Below the pieces are notes generated by a model. That model made no database searches. It was given only the letters and a program-made list of their open reading frames with translations, and was not told the origin of the DNA. Below are positions 17,311 through 26,290 of a stretch of 64,000 bases of DNA, piece by piece. Positions within the stretch are counted from its first letter, which is position 1. Every line of letters starts with the position of its first letter. Made by a program: the position numbers and the translations under genes. The stretch is taken from contig CABTYO010000005.1 in assembly GCA_902489075.1 (NCBI GenBank), positions 62,001 to 126,000 of the forward strand. The letters run 5' to 3'. Source of the DNA: an uncultured Faecalicatena sp. (GTDB taxonomy: Bacteria; Bacillota; Clostridia; Lachnospirales; Lachnospiraceae).

Positions 17311-18324
17311 ATGAAGAAGCGTATTTTAATGCTGGGAACAGGCGGTACCATTGCCTGTAAAAGCACGGATGTCGGGTTAAGCCCGGCGATCACACCAGAG
17401 GAACTGGTGGGATATATTCCGGATGTAAAGGAAGTATGTGAGGTCCACACGCTCCAGGTGTGCAATGTGGACAGCACGAATGTAACGCCGCGCCACTGGA
17501 GCATGGTGAGCAGGGCAATCCAGGAACACTATGATCAGTATGACGGATTTGTCGTATGCCATGGGACTGATACCCTTGCTTATACGGCATCAGCGCTGTC
17601 TTATATGATACAGAATTCCCGAAAACCGATCGTGATCACAGGCGCACAGAAGCCGATCGATGTGGAGAATACAGATGCCAGGAATAATCTTTTGGACAGC
17701 TTTGTCTATGCGGCAGACGATGGTTCGCGGGATGTCAATATCGTATTCGACGGAAAGGTCATTGTCGGCACCCGCGCCAAAAAAGAAAGAGCAAAAAGCT
17801 ATAATGCGTTTTCCAGTATCAACTTTCCATATCCGGCAGTGATACAGGACCAGAAGGTGATCCGGTACATTCCGCCGGAAGCGTACGAAGGGGACGTTCA
17901 GTTCTTCCATGAGATGAACAACAGCATCTACGTACTAAAGCTGATCCCCGGACTGGATCCGGAGATTCTGGACTATGTATTTGAGAAATATGAGTGTATC
18001 GTGATCGAGAGTTTCGGTGTCGGAGGAATCCCCGAATATCTTGTGGAAAAGTTCTACGAAGTCATGAGGGACTGGGAGTCCCGCGGCAAGCTGGCGATTG
18101 TGGCAACCCAGGTTGTAAAGGAAGGCAGCAATATGATGGTATACGAAGTCGGGAAGAAAGTAAAGCAGGACTTCGATCTGCTGGAAACCTACGACATGAC
18201 ACTGGAAGCCACCCTTACCAAAGCCATGTGGCTGATGGCGAGAACACACGGCAGCTACGAAGAGATGAAAAAAGAGTTCTACAGAAGAATCAACCATGAC
18301 ATCATGATAAATGGGATGGATTAA
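17311..18324 (+). CDS. ansA: L-asparaginase, type I
   Basis: Cytoplasmic asparaginase of 337 residues with no signal peptide. It hydrolyses L-Asn to L-Asp and ammonia. The N-terminal motif MLGTGGTIA carries the nucleophile Thr13. The second motif VCHGTDTLAYTAS supplies Thr86 and Asp87, and GAQKPIDVENTDARNN is typical of this family. It follows the HD gene by 22 bp with a GGGGGCAGG site, probably in one operon. Glutaminase side activity cannot be judged. Confidence 0.93.
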   Translation: MKKRILMLGTGGTIACKSTDVGLSPAITPEELVGYIPDVKEVCEVHTLQVCNVDSTNVTPRHWSMVSRAIQEHYDQYDGFVVCHGTDTLAYTASALSYMIQNSRKPIVITGAQKPIDVENTDARNNLLDSFVYAADDGSRDVNIVFDGKVIVGTRAKKERAKSYNAFSSINFPYPAVIQDQKVIRYIPPEAYEGDVQFFHEMNNSIYVLKLIPGLDPEILDYVFEKYECIVIESFGVGGIPEYLVEKFYEVMRDWESRGKLAIVATQVVKEGSNMMVYEVGKKVKQDFDLLETYDMTLEATLTKAMWLMARTHGSYEEMKKEFYRRINHDIMINGMD

Positions 18325-18348
18325 ATTGAACGAATTGTTTTTAACTTT

Positions 18349-18395
18349 AGAATATTCTGAATATGGAGAGCAAAAGGGTCAGACCCTTTTGAAAA
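18349..18395 (+). repeat. Dispersed hairpin repeat, copy 2
   Basis: Same element as at 9841: AGAATATTCTGA, then ATGGAGAGC and the core AAAAGGGT-CAG-ACCCTTTT (18372-18390), a perfect 8-bp stem with a 3-base loop. It lies 24 bp after asparaginase and ends 18 bp before the ParA start. Confidence 0.78.
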
Positions 18396-18413
18396 ACTCC
18401 CAGGAGGTACGAG

Positions 18414-19199
18414 ATGAGAAAGACGAAAGTGATATGTTTTGCGAATAACAAGGGAGGGAGCGGGAAGTCAACTACATGTTCTAATGTGGGGTATGGGCTG
18501 ACTTTGCTCGGAAAGAAGGTTCTTTTGATTGACGGGGACATGCAGCTGAATCTTTCACTTTCTCTTTTTGATGAAGATCAGGTGCTTGCCTTTGCACAGG
18601 GGGAAAAGAATCTGTATGAAGGGATTAAGCGCCAGGATGACCTGACCGGATATATCGTGCATTCACCATATGAGGGTCTGGACCTGATCCCGTCTTCCAC
18701 ACTGATGAGCTCGATCGAGTATGAGCTGTTTACCAAGTGGCAGAGGGAGTTTATTCTGAGAAAATGTATTTCCGGGATCAGGGAATCAGCGGAGTATGAT
18801 TATATCCTGATCGATGCCCCGCCGACACTGGGCGGATGGGTTATGAATATCTTATGTGCCTCGGATGAGGTGGTTATTCCGGTGGAGTCGACGCCGTGGG
18901 GGCTGTTTGGACTGGGAAATATGTTTGAGTTCCTGGAGGAAGTGAAGCAGATCGCTCCTGATTTAAAGCTGGGCGGAATTGTCGTCACCAAGGTGGATAC
19001 CAGAAAGAATTACTTTAAACAGACGATTGAGACATTGAGACAGCTGGAAAATGTAAAGGTCTTTGATACATATATCCGTGTGGACAGCGGCATCGAGTGG
19101 TCCCAGGATAACAATGCGCCGATCATGGCATATAAGAAGAGCAGCAGAAGCGCTGCGGAATACATGGAACTGGCAAAAGAAATCGCAAATGAGAAATAG
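18414..19199 (+). CDS. ParA/MinD-type ATPase, orphan
   Basis: A 261-residue deviant-Walker ATPase: NNKGGSGKSTTC near the N-terminus (signature Lys13, P-loop Lys18), Walker A' GDMQLNLSLSLF and Walker B DYILIDAPPTLG. The family segregates plasmids, chromosomes or protein cargo. No ParB, parS or replication gene is visible nearby, so the cargo is unknown. ATG 18414 has a good AGGAGG site, just after hairpin repeat copy 2. An AraC regulator follows 8 bp downstream. Confidence 0.85.
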   Translation: MRKTKVICFANNKGGSGKSTTCSNVGYGLTLLGKKVLLIDGDMQLNLSLSLFDEDQVLAFAQGEKNLYEGIKRQDDLTGYIVHSPYEGLDLIPSSTLMSSIEYELFTKWQREFILRKCISGIRESAEYDYILIDAPPTLGGWVMNILCASDEVVIPVESTPWGLFGLGNMFEFLEEVKQIAPDLKLGGIVVTKVDTRKNYFKQTIETLRQLENVKVFDTYIRVDSGIEWSQDNNAPIMAYKKSSRSAAEYMELAKEIANEK

Positions 19200-19207
19200 G
19201 TGAGTGG

Positions 19208-20167
19208 ATGCATTCTGAATTGTTGAAGGAACTATCGGTGATCACAGAGGAAGAGCAGAAGATTCTGGCCGGAAGAGAGGGGATCGACCCGCATCTGTAT
19301 ACGGAAAAAAAGGAGCTGATCGTGGACTGCGAGAAGCTGCTCAAAAAAGGAAAGCTGATCCAGGTCCGGCCCCACACCAGGTTCGTACATTTCCCAAAGC
19401 ACCGCCACAATTATGTGGAGGTCATCTATATGTGCCAGGGATCTACGACGCATATTGTAGACGGGGATGAGGTGCTGCTGGAGGAGGGCGACCTTTTGTT
19501 CCTGAACCAGAATGCGGTGCAGGAGATCCTGCCCGCCGGGGAGCAGGACATCGCGGTGAACTTCATTGTCCTGCCGGAGTTTTTCAACACGGCATTCTCG
19601 ATGATGGGAGAGGAAGACAATCTGCTGAAAGAATTCCTCGTCGGCTCGCTTTGCGGGAAGAACGATGCGACCTCTTACCTCTATTTCCATGTTGCCGACA
19701 TCCTTCCAATTCAGAATCTGGTGGAAAACATGGTCTGGACGATTTTTTATGATCTGTCCAATAAGCGCAGCTGTAATCAGATCACTATGGGACTTCTTAT
19801 GCTCCAGCTTTTAAACCATATGGATAAAATGGAAACAGGAAGCAGCAAGTTCGACAGGGAGCTGACTGGAGTTGTGTTAAGCTATGTGGAAGAACATTAT
19901 AAAAACGGAAGCCTGTCGGAGCTGGCGGAGATGATGGGATACGATGTGTACTGGCTTAGCAGGGAGATCAAGAAGCGGACGGGCAAGACTTATAAAGAAC
20001 TTCTTCAGGCCAAACGGATGAACCAGGCACTCTACCTTCTGGGGAGCAGCACCCTGCCGATTCTGGATATCATCGAATCGGTGGGATACGACAATACCAG
20101 CTATTTTTACCGGAAGTTTAAGGAAAAATATGGGATGAGTCCCAGGGAATACAGGGAAAGACTGTAG
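19208..20167 (+). CDS. AraC-family transcriptional regulator with cupin sensor
   Basis: A 319-residue regulator. The N-terminal part has a cupin pattern (FPKHRHNYVEVIYMCQG, then EGDLLFLNQNAVQEI). The C-terminal ~100 residues hold the two HTH motifs (LSELAEMMGYDVYWLSREIKKRTG and IIESVGYDNTSYFYRKFKEKYG). A sugar-type ligand is likely, but no metabolic operon is directly adjacent. The rhamnose genes begin 2.5 kb further on, so control of rhaBA is possible but unproven. Confidence 0.88.
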   Translation: MHSELLKELSVITEEEQKILAGREGIDPHLYTEKKELIVDCEKLLKKGKLIQVRPHTRFVHFPKHRHNYVEVIYMCQGSTTHIVDGDEVLLEEGDLLFLNQNAVQEILPAGEQDIAVNFIVLPEFFNTAFSMMGEEDNLLKEFLVGSLCGKNDATSYLYFHVADILPIQNLVENMVWTIFYDLSNKRSCNQITMGLLMLQLLNHMDKMETGSSKFDRELTGVVLSYVEEHYKNGSLSELAEMMGYDVYWLSREIKKRTGKTYKELLQAKRMNQALYLLGSSTLPILDIIESVGYDNTSYFYRKFKEKYGMSPREYRERL

Positions 20168-20189
20168 GAGAAGAAAGGATAGTGGAAGA

Positions 20190-21152
20190 ATGACCAGGGC
20201 AAATTTTGCATGTGACCTTCATACGCATACGACACGTTCCGACGGAACGGATACTCCGCAGGAATTAATCGAAAGGGCGGCCAGGCTGGGAGTGAAGATA
20301 CTGGCGGTCACGGATCATGATATCGTGCCTGTGGACCGGTTTACAGATGAAAAGGGGAAGGAACAGAGACTGACGGAATATGCGGCAGCTCTGGGGGTAA
20401 CAATGTTACTGGGAACAGAGATTTCCTGTGACACAGAGGTGGAGGATGTACATATGGTCTGCCTGGGGTGTGACTGGCAGGATGCGTGGTTCCAAAAGCT
20501 GGAAGAGGATGTGGCTGATTCCAGAGTCGATGGATATAAGAAGCTGCTGGAGCGTCTGAATGAGGACAAAATGCAGATGTCCTGGGAAGAAGTGCTCGAT
20601 AACAGCGGACAGCCCATTGAGGAGCGTCATGTCCTGAAAAAGATGATATTTGAACTGATGGCTGCAAAAGGCTATGCGAAGAGCTGGGGAGAGGCGAAGA
20701 TGCTGGTAAAGAATACAAAAAGATACCAGATCAAGCGCAGGAAACCAGATCCAAAAGAAGTGATTGCCCAGGTGCACCGTACCGGCGGGATCGCAATCCT
20801 GGCCCATCCGTTTCTGATTGGGGCGCAGGTGGAAAAGGCAGGAAGGCTGATGAGCCGGAAGTCCTATATAGATGGTCTGGTCGAGGCTGGACTGGATGGG
20901 ATCGAGGCCTGCTATACTTACGATAAGACCAGTTATGACGGGAAACTAACGAAAGAAGAGATCGAGGCATATGTCCGGGATAATTATGGAGAGAGAGTCA
21001 GGATCATGTCCGGCGGGTCAGATTATCATGGGGATCAGAAAAAAGGCGTTCCAAATCCGCGGGAAATCGGGGAATGCGGAGTGACGGAAGAGTACTTTTG
21101 GGGGAATGAATGGCTGAAAGGGGCTGCGATTGAGAAGAAAACGGGGATATGA
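20190..21152 (+). CDS. PHP-domain phosphoesterase (TrpH/RNase AM-like)
   Basis: A 320-residue PHP metallo-hydrolase. Metal ligands are in DLHTHTTRSDG, VTDHD, GTEISCD, LAHPFL and GGSDYHGD. The layout matches the YciV/TrpH family, which removes phosphates from 3',5'-bisnucleotides or trims RNA 5' ends. An inserted helical region (about residues 95-185) is typical of the family. It is last in a run that includes ParA and AraC and is followed by a strong terminator. Confidence 0.85.
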   Translation: MTRANFACDLHTHTTRSDGTDTPQELIERAARLGVKILAVTDHDIVPVDRFTDEKGKEQRLTEYAAALGVTMLLGTEISCDTEVEDVHMVCLGCDWQDAWFQKLEEDVADSRVDGYKKLLERLNEDKMQMSWEEVLDNSGQPIEERHVLKKMIFELMAAKGYAKSWGEAKMLVKNTKRYQIKRRKPDPKEVIAQVHRTGGIAILAHPFLIGAQVEKAGRLMSRKSYIDGLVEAGLDGIEACYTYDKTSYDGKLTKEEIEAYVRDNYGERVRIMSGGSDYHGDQKKGVPNPREIGECGVTEEYFWGNEWLKGAAIEKKTGI

Positions 21153-21178
21153 TTGTATGGATATAAAAAGACTGGCAG

Positions 21179-21224
21179 AAAAATTGTCTGATGACTCAAA
21201 TAGTCTCATCAGACAATTTTTTTT
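21179..21224. terminator. Strong bidirectional terminator, overlaps the acyltransferase stop
   Basis: A perfect 16-bp stem (21179-21194 with 21206-21221) with an 11-base loop and eight T's ending at 21224. On the minus strand the last codons and stop of the acyltransferase (21209) are read from the right arm. Confidence 0.88.
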
Positions 21225-22255
21225 ATGCCGGGAATTTTCTGAATGACGAATGTGACCAGCATGCATACGAGAAATACGGATATACTTAAGAGCAATACCA
21301 TGTAGATCGGATTTCCTGCCATCAGATTAATTCCACGCGAATCCAGATGTTCTAATAAAAATGGATGCATGACATAGATGCCCAGGGTAGCGGAGGATAC
21401 TTTCTCTAGGGCTTTCGAACCAGAACAGCGGGAAAAGAATGGACTCGCTTTCTGAAACGCTATAAATAGAAAAACTGCATTAAGGAATACCGGCAGTGTA
21501 AAGTAGCCATAAAAAATTCCAAAGGGGACACCCCGGTGGACTGCATCAAGCGAACCGATTATAACAGCAGCCAGTGATGTGATAATATAGCCGAATGCTG
21601 CAGTAATCCCTTTGATATGAATCCTCTGTCTGATACTGTCCAGGTAATATCCTAATAAGAAGTATCCTGAATAGCCACACAATTCCACCGGAATCCGGTT
21701 CAAAGCAGCTGTAATATTATCTCCCTGTATTGGATACTGTAAAGGCAGCAGTGTATTTTTCAAAATTCCGAAAACCATAAATAAGGCCAGCAGATACTTT
21801 ATGTATTTACCATCCTCATACTGGATTACAGCCCGTAAAATGGGGATGAGCATATAAACACCGATCAAAGCGGGGATAAACCACAGGTGGTATTTTCCTG
21901 CAATGACGAATGATAACACACCTGTCCAGCCGTAGAAGCCGCAGGCGATGATGTCATCCAGTGCATAAAAAACTGCCCAGACGATATAGATAACCAGTAA
22001 ATGAAGAATTTTATTCAGATACAGTTTTTTTAGCGGAATATCCTTCTTGAGAAGAAATGCACCGCTGATCATAAAGAACAGCGGGACACAGCACCTTGAG
22101 ATGGTGTCATAGAAGTTGAAGACATTCCATTCATAGGTGGTTGGTCCGTAAAGCTCCCATTGTGCGGTTGATACATGAATTACTATTACTAAAAATGCGG
22201 CTAAGATTCTCAGCGCATCATATTCTGTCTGACGTTTTTTTATAATCGTTTCCAT
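21209..22255 (-). CDS. Membrane acyltransferase family 3 protein
   Basis: A 348-residue polytopic protein with about ten hydrophobic segments. The start has the family pattern YDALRILAAFLVIVIHVS, with a conserved His, followed by CVPLFFMISGAFLL. This is the acyltransferase 3 fold (OatA/WecH), which transfers acetyl or other acyl groups to cell-surface sugars. Substrate unknown. The AGGAG site lies upstream of the ATG at 22255. The 3' end runs into the convergent terminator. Confidence 0.88.
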   Translation of the reverse strand: METIIKKRQTEYDALRILAAFLVIVIHVSTAQWELYGPTTYEWNVFNFYDTISRCCVPLFFMISGAFLLKKDIPLKKLYLNKILHLLVIYIVWAVFYALDDIIACGFYGWTGVLSFVIAGKYHLWFIPALIGVYMLIPILRAVIQYEDGKYIKYLLALFMVFGILKNTLLPLQYPIQGDNITAALNRIPVELCGYSGYFLLGYYLDSIRQRIHIKGITAAFGYIITSLAAVIIGSLDAVHRGVPFGIFYGYFTLPVFLNAVFLFIAFQKASPFFSRCSGSKALEKVSSATLGIYVMHPFLLEHLDSRGINLMAGNPIYMVLLLSISVFLVCMLVTFVIQKIPGIKKIV

Positions 22256-22346
22256 TTTAACTCCTGTAGTAATAAATGTAGTTGAGGACGCAGGTTCTTT
22301 TATAAGAATATCTATAGTCTATATACTGGCAGGGGTGGATATTTCA

Positions 22347-22436
22347 TTACTTTTTCTTAGTACGTCCAGGTAAGTAATCAACAGAAACACCGTAATAATC
22401 AGCCAGCTTACAGAAAACTTCAACCGGAATATTGGT
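22347..22436 (-). pseudogene. Remnant of an HTH (Cro/C1-type) regulator C-terminus
   Basis: On the minus strand this stretch reads TNIPVEVFCKLADYYG then VSVDYLPGRTKKK and a stop. That is the characteristic end of the XRE HTH domain (normally LADYYGVSVDYLLGRT). Upstream the frame is open but shows no helix-turn-helix start or ribosome site, so this appears to be a truncated relic. The rest of the 380-bp gap 22256-22635 shows no gene, only the AT-rich rhaB leader. Confidence 0.6.
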
Positions 22437-22593
22437 TTTTATTGTACCAAATATTAGGACAAAAAGATAGATATAAAAGTTTAAAATAGTGCTGTCAGAC
22501 AGGTGAATTAACGTAAATGCGCTGATGGCAGATCTGCAAATAAGGTTGTTAAATTAAATAAATAGCGTCCTTTTTTTGCACCCCGTCCCCCAT

Positions 22594-22599
22594 TATAAT
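22594..22599 (+). promoter_or_regulatory. Likely -10 box of rhaBA
   Basis: A perfect TATAAT 36 bp before the rhaB start. No good -35 is present at the right distance (a T-run at 22571-22576), which suggests an activator-dependent promoter. Confidence 0.5.
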
Positions 22600-22635
22600 A
22601 AGTGTAGATTTGAATAGATACGAAGGAGGCACATC

Positions 22636-24051
22636 ATGGAAAAGTATTATTTGGCCGTTGATATTGGGGCATCCAGCGGACGACACATGCTCGCTTCTAT
22701 GAGGGACGGAAAGATGCAGCTTGAGGAGGTTTACCGTTTTCCAAATGGGATGGATCAAAAGAACGGTACACTCTGCTGGGATGTAAAGCGTCTGTTCACT
22801 GAGATCAAGAATGGTCTTAAGAAGTGTAAGGAGATCGGCAAGATTCCGGTTTCTATGGCAATCGACACCTGGGGCGTGGATTACGTGCTGCTTGATAAGG
22901 ATGACAGGATTCTTGGGGATACAGTCGGGTACCGTGACAGCCGGACGAACGGGATAGATGAGAAGGTTTACGAGAAGATTTCTCTGGAAGATTTATATGC
23001 GAGAACGGGAATCCAGAAGCAGATCTTCAATACGATTTATCAGCTGATGGCTGTGAAGGAGACACATCCGGAGTACCTGGAGCAGGCTGAGGCGATCCTG
23101 ATGATCCCGGATTATTTCCATTTCCTGCTGACTGGCGTGAAGAAGATGGAGTACACTAATGCTACGACAGGACAGCTGATCGATCCGAAGACGAATGACT
23201 GGGATTACGATCTGATCGACATGCTGGGCTATAACAGGAAGATGTTCCAGCCTGTTTCCATGCCGGGCACGGTAGTCGGGAATTTCACAAAAGAGATTCA
23301 GGAAGAGGTTGGATTTGACTGTACGGTTATTCTCCCGGCTACACATGACACGGGTTCTGCAGTCCTGGCGGTTCCGACGAATGATGACAACGCCATCTAC
23401 ATCAGCTCCGGGACATGGTCACTGATGGGAATCGAGAGAAAAGAAGCAGACTGTTCCGAAGAGAGCATGAAGGCGAATTTCACCAATGAGGGCGGATACG
23501 ATCACAGATTCCGTTATCTGAAGAACATCATGGGATTATGGATGATCCAGTCTGTAAAGAAAGAATTTGAAGAAGACTTATCCTTTGGAGAGATCTGCGA
23601 AAGGGCTTCTAAAGAGACGATCACATCTATCGTAGACTGCAACGACGACAGTTTTCTTGCACCGGAGAGTATGATCCGGGCAGTACAGGATTTCTGCCGC
23701 AATTCAGATCAGCAGGTGCCTGAGACAGCAGGCGAGATTGCTGCGGTGATCTACAACAGCCTTGGAAAGTGCTATGGAGATACGGTCAAAGAGATTGAAG
23801 CAATCACAGGCAATACATACGATACCATATACGTAGTAGGCGGCGGTGCAAACGCCGGATATTTGAACGAATTGACTGCAAAATATACACAAAAGAAAGT
23901 TTCAGCAGGCCCGACAGAGGCAACGGCAATCGGCAATGTGACCGTGCAGATGCTTCACGACGGCGTGTTTGCAAGCCTTCCGGAGGCAAGAGTGTGTATC
24001 GGACAGTCATTTGACATAAAAAACTACGATGAAAAAGGAAAACAATTCTGA
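22636..24051 (+). CDS. rhaB: Rhamnulokinase
   Basis: FGGY-family kinase of 471 residues that phosphorylates L-rhamnulose at O1 with ATP. The N-terminal motif is YLAVDIGASSGRHMLA, then AIDTWGVDYVLLD, the HDTGSAVLAVP segment with catalytic Asp, SSGTWSLMGIE, and C-terminal VVGGGANAGYLNELTA. All are characteristic of RhaB. The AAGGAGG site lies 8 bp before the ATG. Its stop codon is the TGA inside hairpin repeat copy 3. It is co-oriented with rhaA and supplies the aldolase of the microcompartment operon. Confidence 0.95.
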   Translation: MEKYYLAVDIGASSGRHMLASMRDGKMQLEEVYRFPNGMDQKNGTLCWDVKRLFTEIKNGLKKCKEIGKIPVSMAIDTWGVDYVLLDKDDRILGDTVGYRDSRTNGIDEKVYEKISLEDLYARTGIQKQIFNTIYQLMAVKETHPEYLEQAEAILMIPDYFHFLLTGVKKMEYTNATTGQLIDPKTNDWDYDLIDMLGYNRKMFQPVSMPGTVVGNFTKEIQEEVGFDCTVILPATHDTGSAVLAVPTNDDNAIYISSGTWSLMGIERKEADCSEESMKANFTNEGGYDHRFRYLKNIMGLWMIQSVKKEFEEDLSFGEICERASKETITSIVDCNDDSFLAPESMIRAVQDFCRNSDQQVPETAGEIAAVIYNSLGKCYGDTVKEIEAITGNTYDTIYVVGGGANAGYLNELTAKYTQKKVSAGPTEATAIGNVTVQMLHDGVFASLPEARVCIGQSFDIKNYDEKGKQF

Positions 24052-24086
24052 CAATGGAGAGCAAAAGGGTCTGACCCCTTTGAAAA
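24043..24086 (+). repeat. Dispersed hairpin repeat, copy 3 (in the rhaB-rhaA junction)
   Basis: AATTCTGACAATGGAGAGC followed by core AAAAGGGT-CTG-ACCCCTTT (24063-24081) and TGAAAA. It covers the rhaB stop codon and ends 17 bp before the rhaA start. Confidence 0.75.
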
Positions 24087-24103
24087 TAAGGAGGATATTT
24101 ACG

Positions 24104-25363
24104 ATGAATGCAAGGGAAAGATATGAATCAGCGAGAGAGATTTATGCGAAGTTAGGTGTGGATACGGATGCAGCGATTGAGAAGTGCAAGAAGGTTCCGG
24201 TATCTCTGCACTGCTGGCAGGGGGATGATGTGACTGGATTTGACCATGACGGTCCGCTGACAGGCGGAATCCAGACGACTGGAAATTATCCGGGTAAGGC
24301 AAGAACTCCGGAAGAGCTGCTTGCTGATATGGATAAGGCGATGAGCCTGATGCCTGGTATGAAGAAGATTAATGTACATGCAAGTTATGCGATTTTTGAG
24401 GATGGCGAGTTTGTGGACCGTGATAAGCTGGAGCCAAAGCATTTCCAGAAATGGGTGGACTTCGCGAAGGAGAGAGGTATGGGACTGGATTTCAACCCGA
24501 CTTTCTTTTCACATGACAAGGTAAAGGATGGACTGACTCTGTCCAGCCCGGATGAGGAGACGAGAAAGTTCTGGATCGAGCATGGAAAAGCCTGCATTCG
24601 CATTTCCAGTTATTTTGCGGAGCAGACAGGAATCCCGTGTGTTATGAATATCTGGACAGGCGACGGATATAAGGATGTTCCGGCTGACCGTATGGGACCG
24701 AGAATGCGTTACAAAGAGGCGATTGATGAGATTCTTTCCGAGCCATACGATCCTAAGATGGTAAAACCTTGTGTAGAGTCCAAGGTATTTGGTATCGGTG
24801 TGGAAGCTTATACAGTTGGCTCAGCTGAATTTGCTTTAAGTTATGCAGCTGCCAATATGGATAAATGCCTGCCGCTGATGGACAACGGACATTATCATCC
24901 GACAGAGGTTGTTTCTGATAAGATTCCGGCGCTTTTAACATTTTTCCCTGAGATCGCTCTTCATGTAACACGCCCGATCCGCTGGGATTCTGACCATGTA
25001 GTTCTGTATGATGATGAGACAAAAGAGATCGCTCAGGAAATCGTACGTTGCGATGGTCTGGACCGTACATATATCGGACTGGATTACTTTGATGCATCCA
25101 TCAACCGAGTTTCTGCATGGGTAACTGGATTCAGAAGTTTCCAGAAGGCACTCTTAAATGCCCTGTGTACTCCGAGTGCTCTGCTCAAAGAGCTGCAGGA
25201 TACAAACCAGCTGAGTAAGAAGATGGTTGTGATGGAACAGTGCAGGACTCTTCCAATCGGAGATATCTGGGAAGAATACTGTGCTCAGTGCGGTGTTCCG
25301 GCAGAGGGATGGTTCTCGGAGATTGAGAAATATGAGGAAGAAGTGCTGTCAAAAAGAGCATAA
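24104..25363 (+). CDS. rhaA: L-rhamnose isomerase
   Basis: A 419-residue metal-dependent isomerase converting L-rhamnose to L-rhamnulose. Recognisable RhaA segments include VPVSLHCWQGDDVTGFD, GIQTTGNYPGKARTPEELLADMD, LDFNPTFFSHDK, NIWTGDGYKD, and metal-site residues around ESKVFGIG, MDNGHYHPTE and RPIRWDSDHVV. ATG 24104 is chosen over an upstream in-frame ATG (24029) inside rhaB because AAGGAGG at 24089-24095 precedes it. Together with rhaB and the distal rhaM it forms the cytosolic rhamnose branch. Confidence 0.96.
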   Translation: MNARERYESAREIYAKLGVDTDAAIEKCKKVPVSLHCWQGDDVTGFDHDGPLTGGIQTTGNYPGKARTPEELLADMDKAMSLMPGMKKINVHASYAIFEDGEFVDRDKLEPKHFQKWVDFAKERGMGLDFNPTFFSHDKVKDGLTLSSPDEETRKFWIEHGKACIRISSYFAEQTGIPCVMNIWTGDGYKDVPADRMGPRMRYKEAIDEILSEPYDPKMVKPCVESKVFGIGVEAYTVGSAEFALSYAAANMDKCLPLMDNGHYHPTEVVSDKIPALLTFFPEIALHVTRPIRWDSDHVVLYDDETKEIAQEIVRCDGLDRTYIGLDYFDASINRVSAWVTGFRSFQKALLNALCTPSALLKELQDTNQLSKKMVVMEQCRTLPIGDIWEEYCAQCGVPAEGWFSEIEKYEEEVLSKRA

Positions 25364-25385
25364 CATCACCAGGGAAATATAAGAT

Positions 25386-25445
25386 ACCGCTCATGGATTC
25401 TGTAGAGTTAGAAATTGACTGAACAGATACCATGGGCGGTTTTTG
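25386..25445 (+). terminator. Terminator of rhaBA
   Basis: An 11-bp stem (ACCGCTCATGG 25386-25396 with CCATGGGCGGT 25430-25440, one G-T pair), a 33-base loop, then TTTTTG. Confidence 0.7.
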
Positions 25446-25478
25446 ATTTCTTGTAATTGTGAATGGACTTATGGCAAT

Positions 25479-26093
25479 TTAAAGAAACTCTGCTGTGTGG
25501 ATCGAAAATCCTGCGTACGACCGCACGGGAACAGAGGCACCGAAAGCGTGTGTCTCTGTGGGCTCCCCGCTGCTGGTCTTAAAGTCATGGATCTCAATAC
25601 ATGAGGTCTGGGGATTGATGATCCAGTATTCCTTTACACCCCAGTCCCTGTATATCCGGGACTTGATTACATGGTCAAGACAGTTCGTCCCCCGGGTCGT
25701 GACTTCGGCCACGAAATCGGGAAGCACATGAATGTCCGGGCAGAGGATGCTCTCGGGATGTCTGACCACGGCAAGGTCCGGGATCAGGACAGTCCTGTCG
25801 TCCTCCATACGGGAAAAACGCACAGGGGAAGAGACTGCCTTAAAAGGCAGCTCCTCTTCCTTTAAATAACGGGTCCACTGATACATAAGTTCAGCGATGA
25901 TGTTCTGGTGCACTTCCGGCACAGGCGGCGGTATGATCATCCACCCGTCGATCAGCTGCACGCGCATCTGCACCGGGAATCGGACAAGATCTCCCCGGGT
26001 ATAGGATCCCTGGTTATCCAGAATCGGATCAGGGATGGTAGCCTGATTCATAATCAGTTCAAATGGAATATCTTCAAAATGGAAGGAAGTCAT
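25479..26093 (-). CDS. Uma2-family (DUF820) restriction-endonuclease-fold protein
   Basis: A protein of 204 residues from ATG 26093, which has AAGGAG upstream; the frame extends 32 residues further without a good start. The PD-(D/E)xK-like signature is present: VLIPDLAVV, FVAEVTT, then KSRIYRDWGVKEYWIINP with the Lys and the family ending. Uma2 proteins are widespread but their biological role is not established. It stands alone, with a divergent small HTH gene on its upstream side. Confidence 0.82.
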   Translation of the reverse strand: MTSFHFEDIPFELIMNQATIPDPILDNQGSYTRGDLVRFPVQMRVQLIDGWMIIPPPVPEVHQNIIAELMYQWTRYLKEEELPFKAVSSPVRFSRMEDDRTVLIPDLAVVRHPESILCPDIHVLPDFVAEVTTRGTNCLDHVIKSRIYRDWGVKEYWIINPQTSCIEIHDFKTSSGEPTETHAFGASVPVRSYAGFSIHTAEFL

Positions 26094-26290
26094 AATCATT
26101 CTCCTTAATGGGATTAGTTTTTGCAGTAAACTTCTTTTTATACAGTATAACTCTTTATACACTAAAGTACTTTCTATATTGTACTCCAAAAATATTTCTA
26201 CGTCATTGAGTTACAAACAGCTTGACAAAGGATTTTATGGATTATTTACTTACAGGGTGGTATGATGAAAACAAAAAAGGAGCTGATCAT

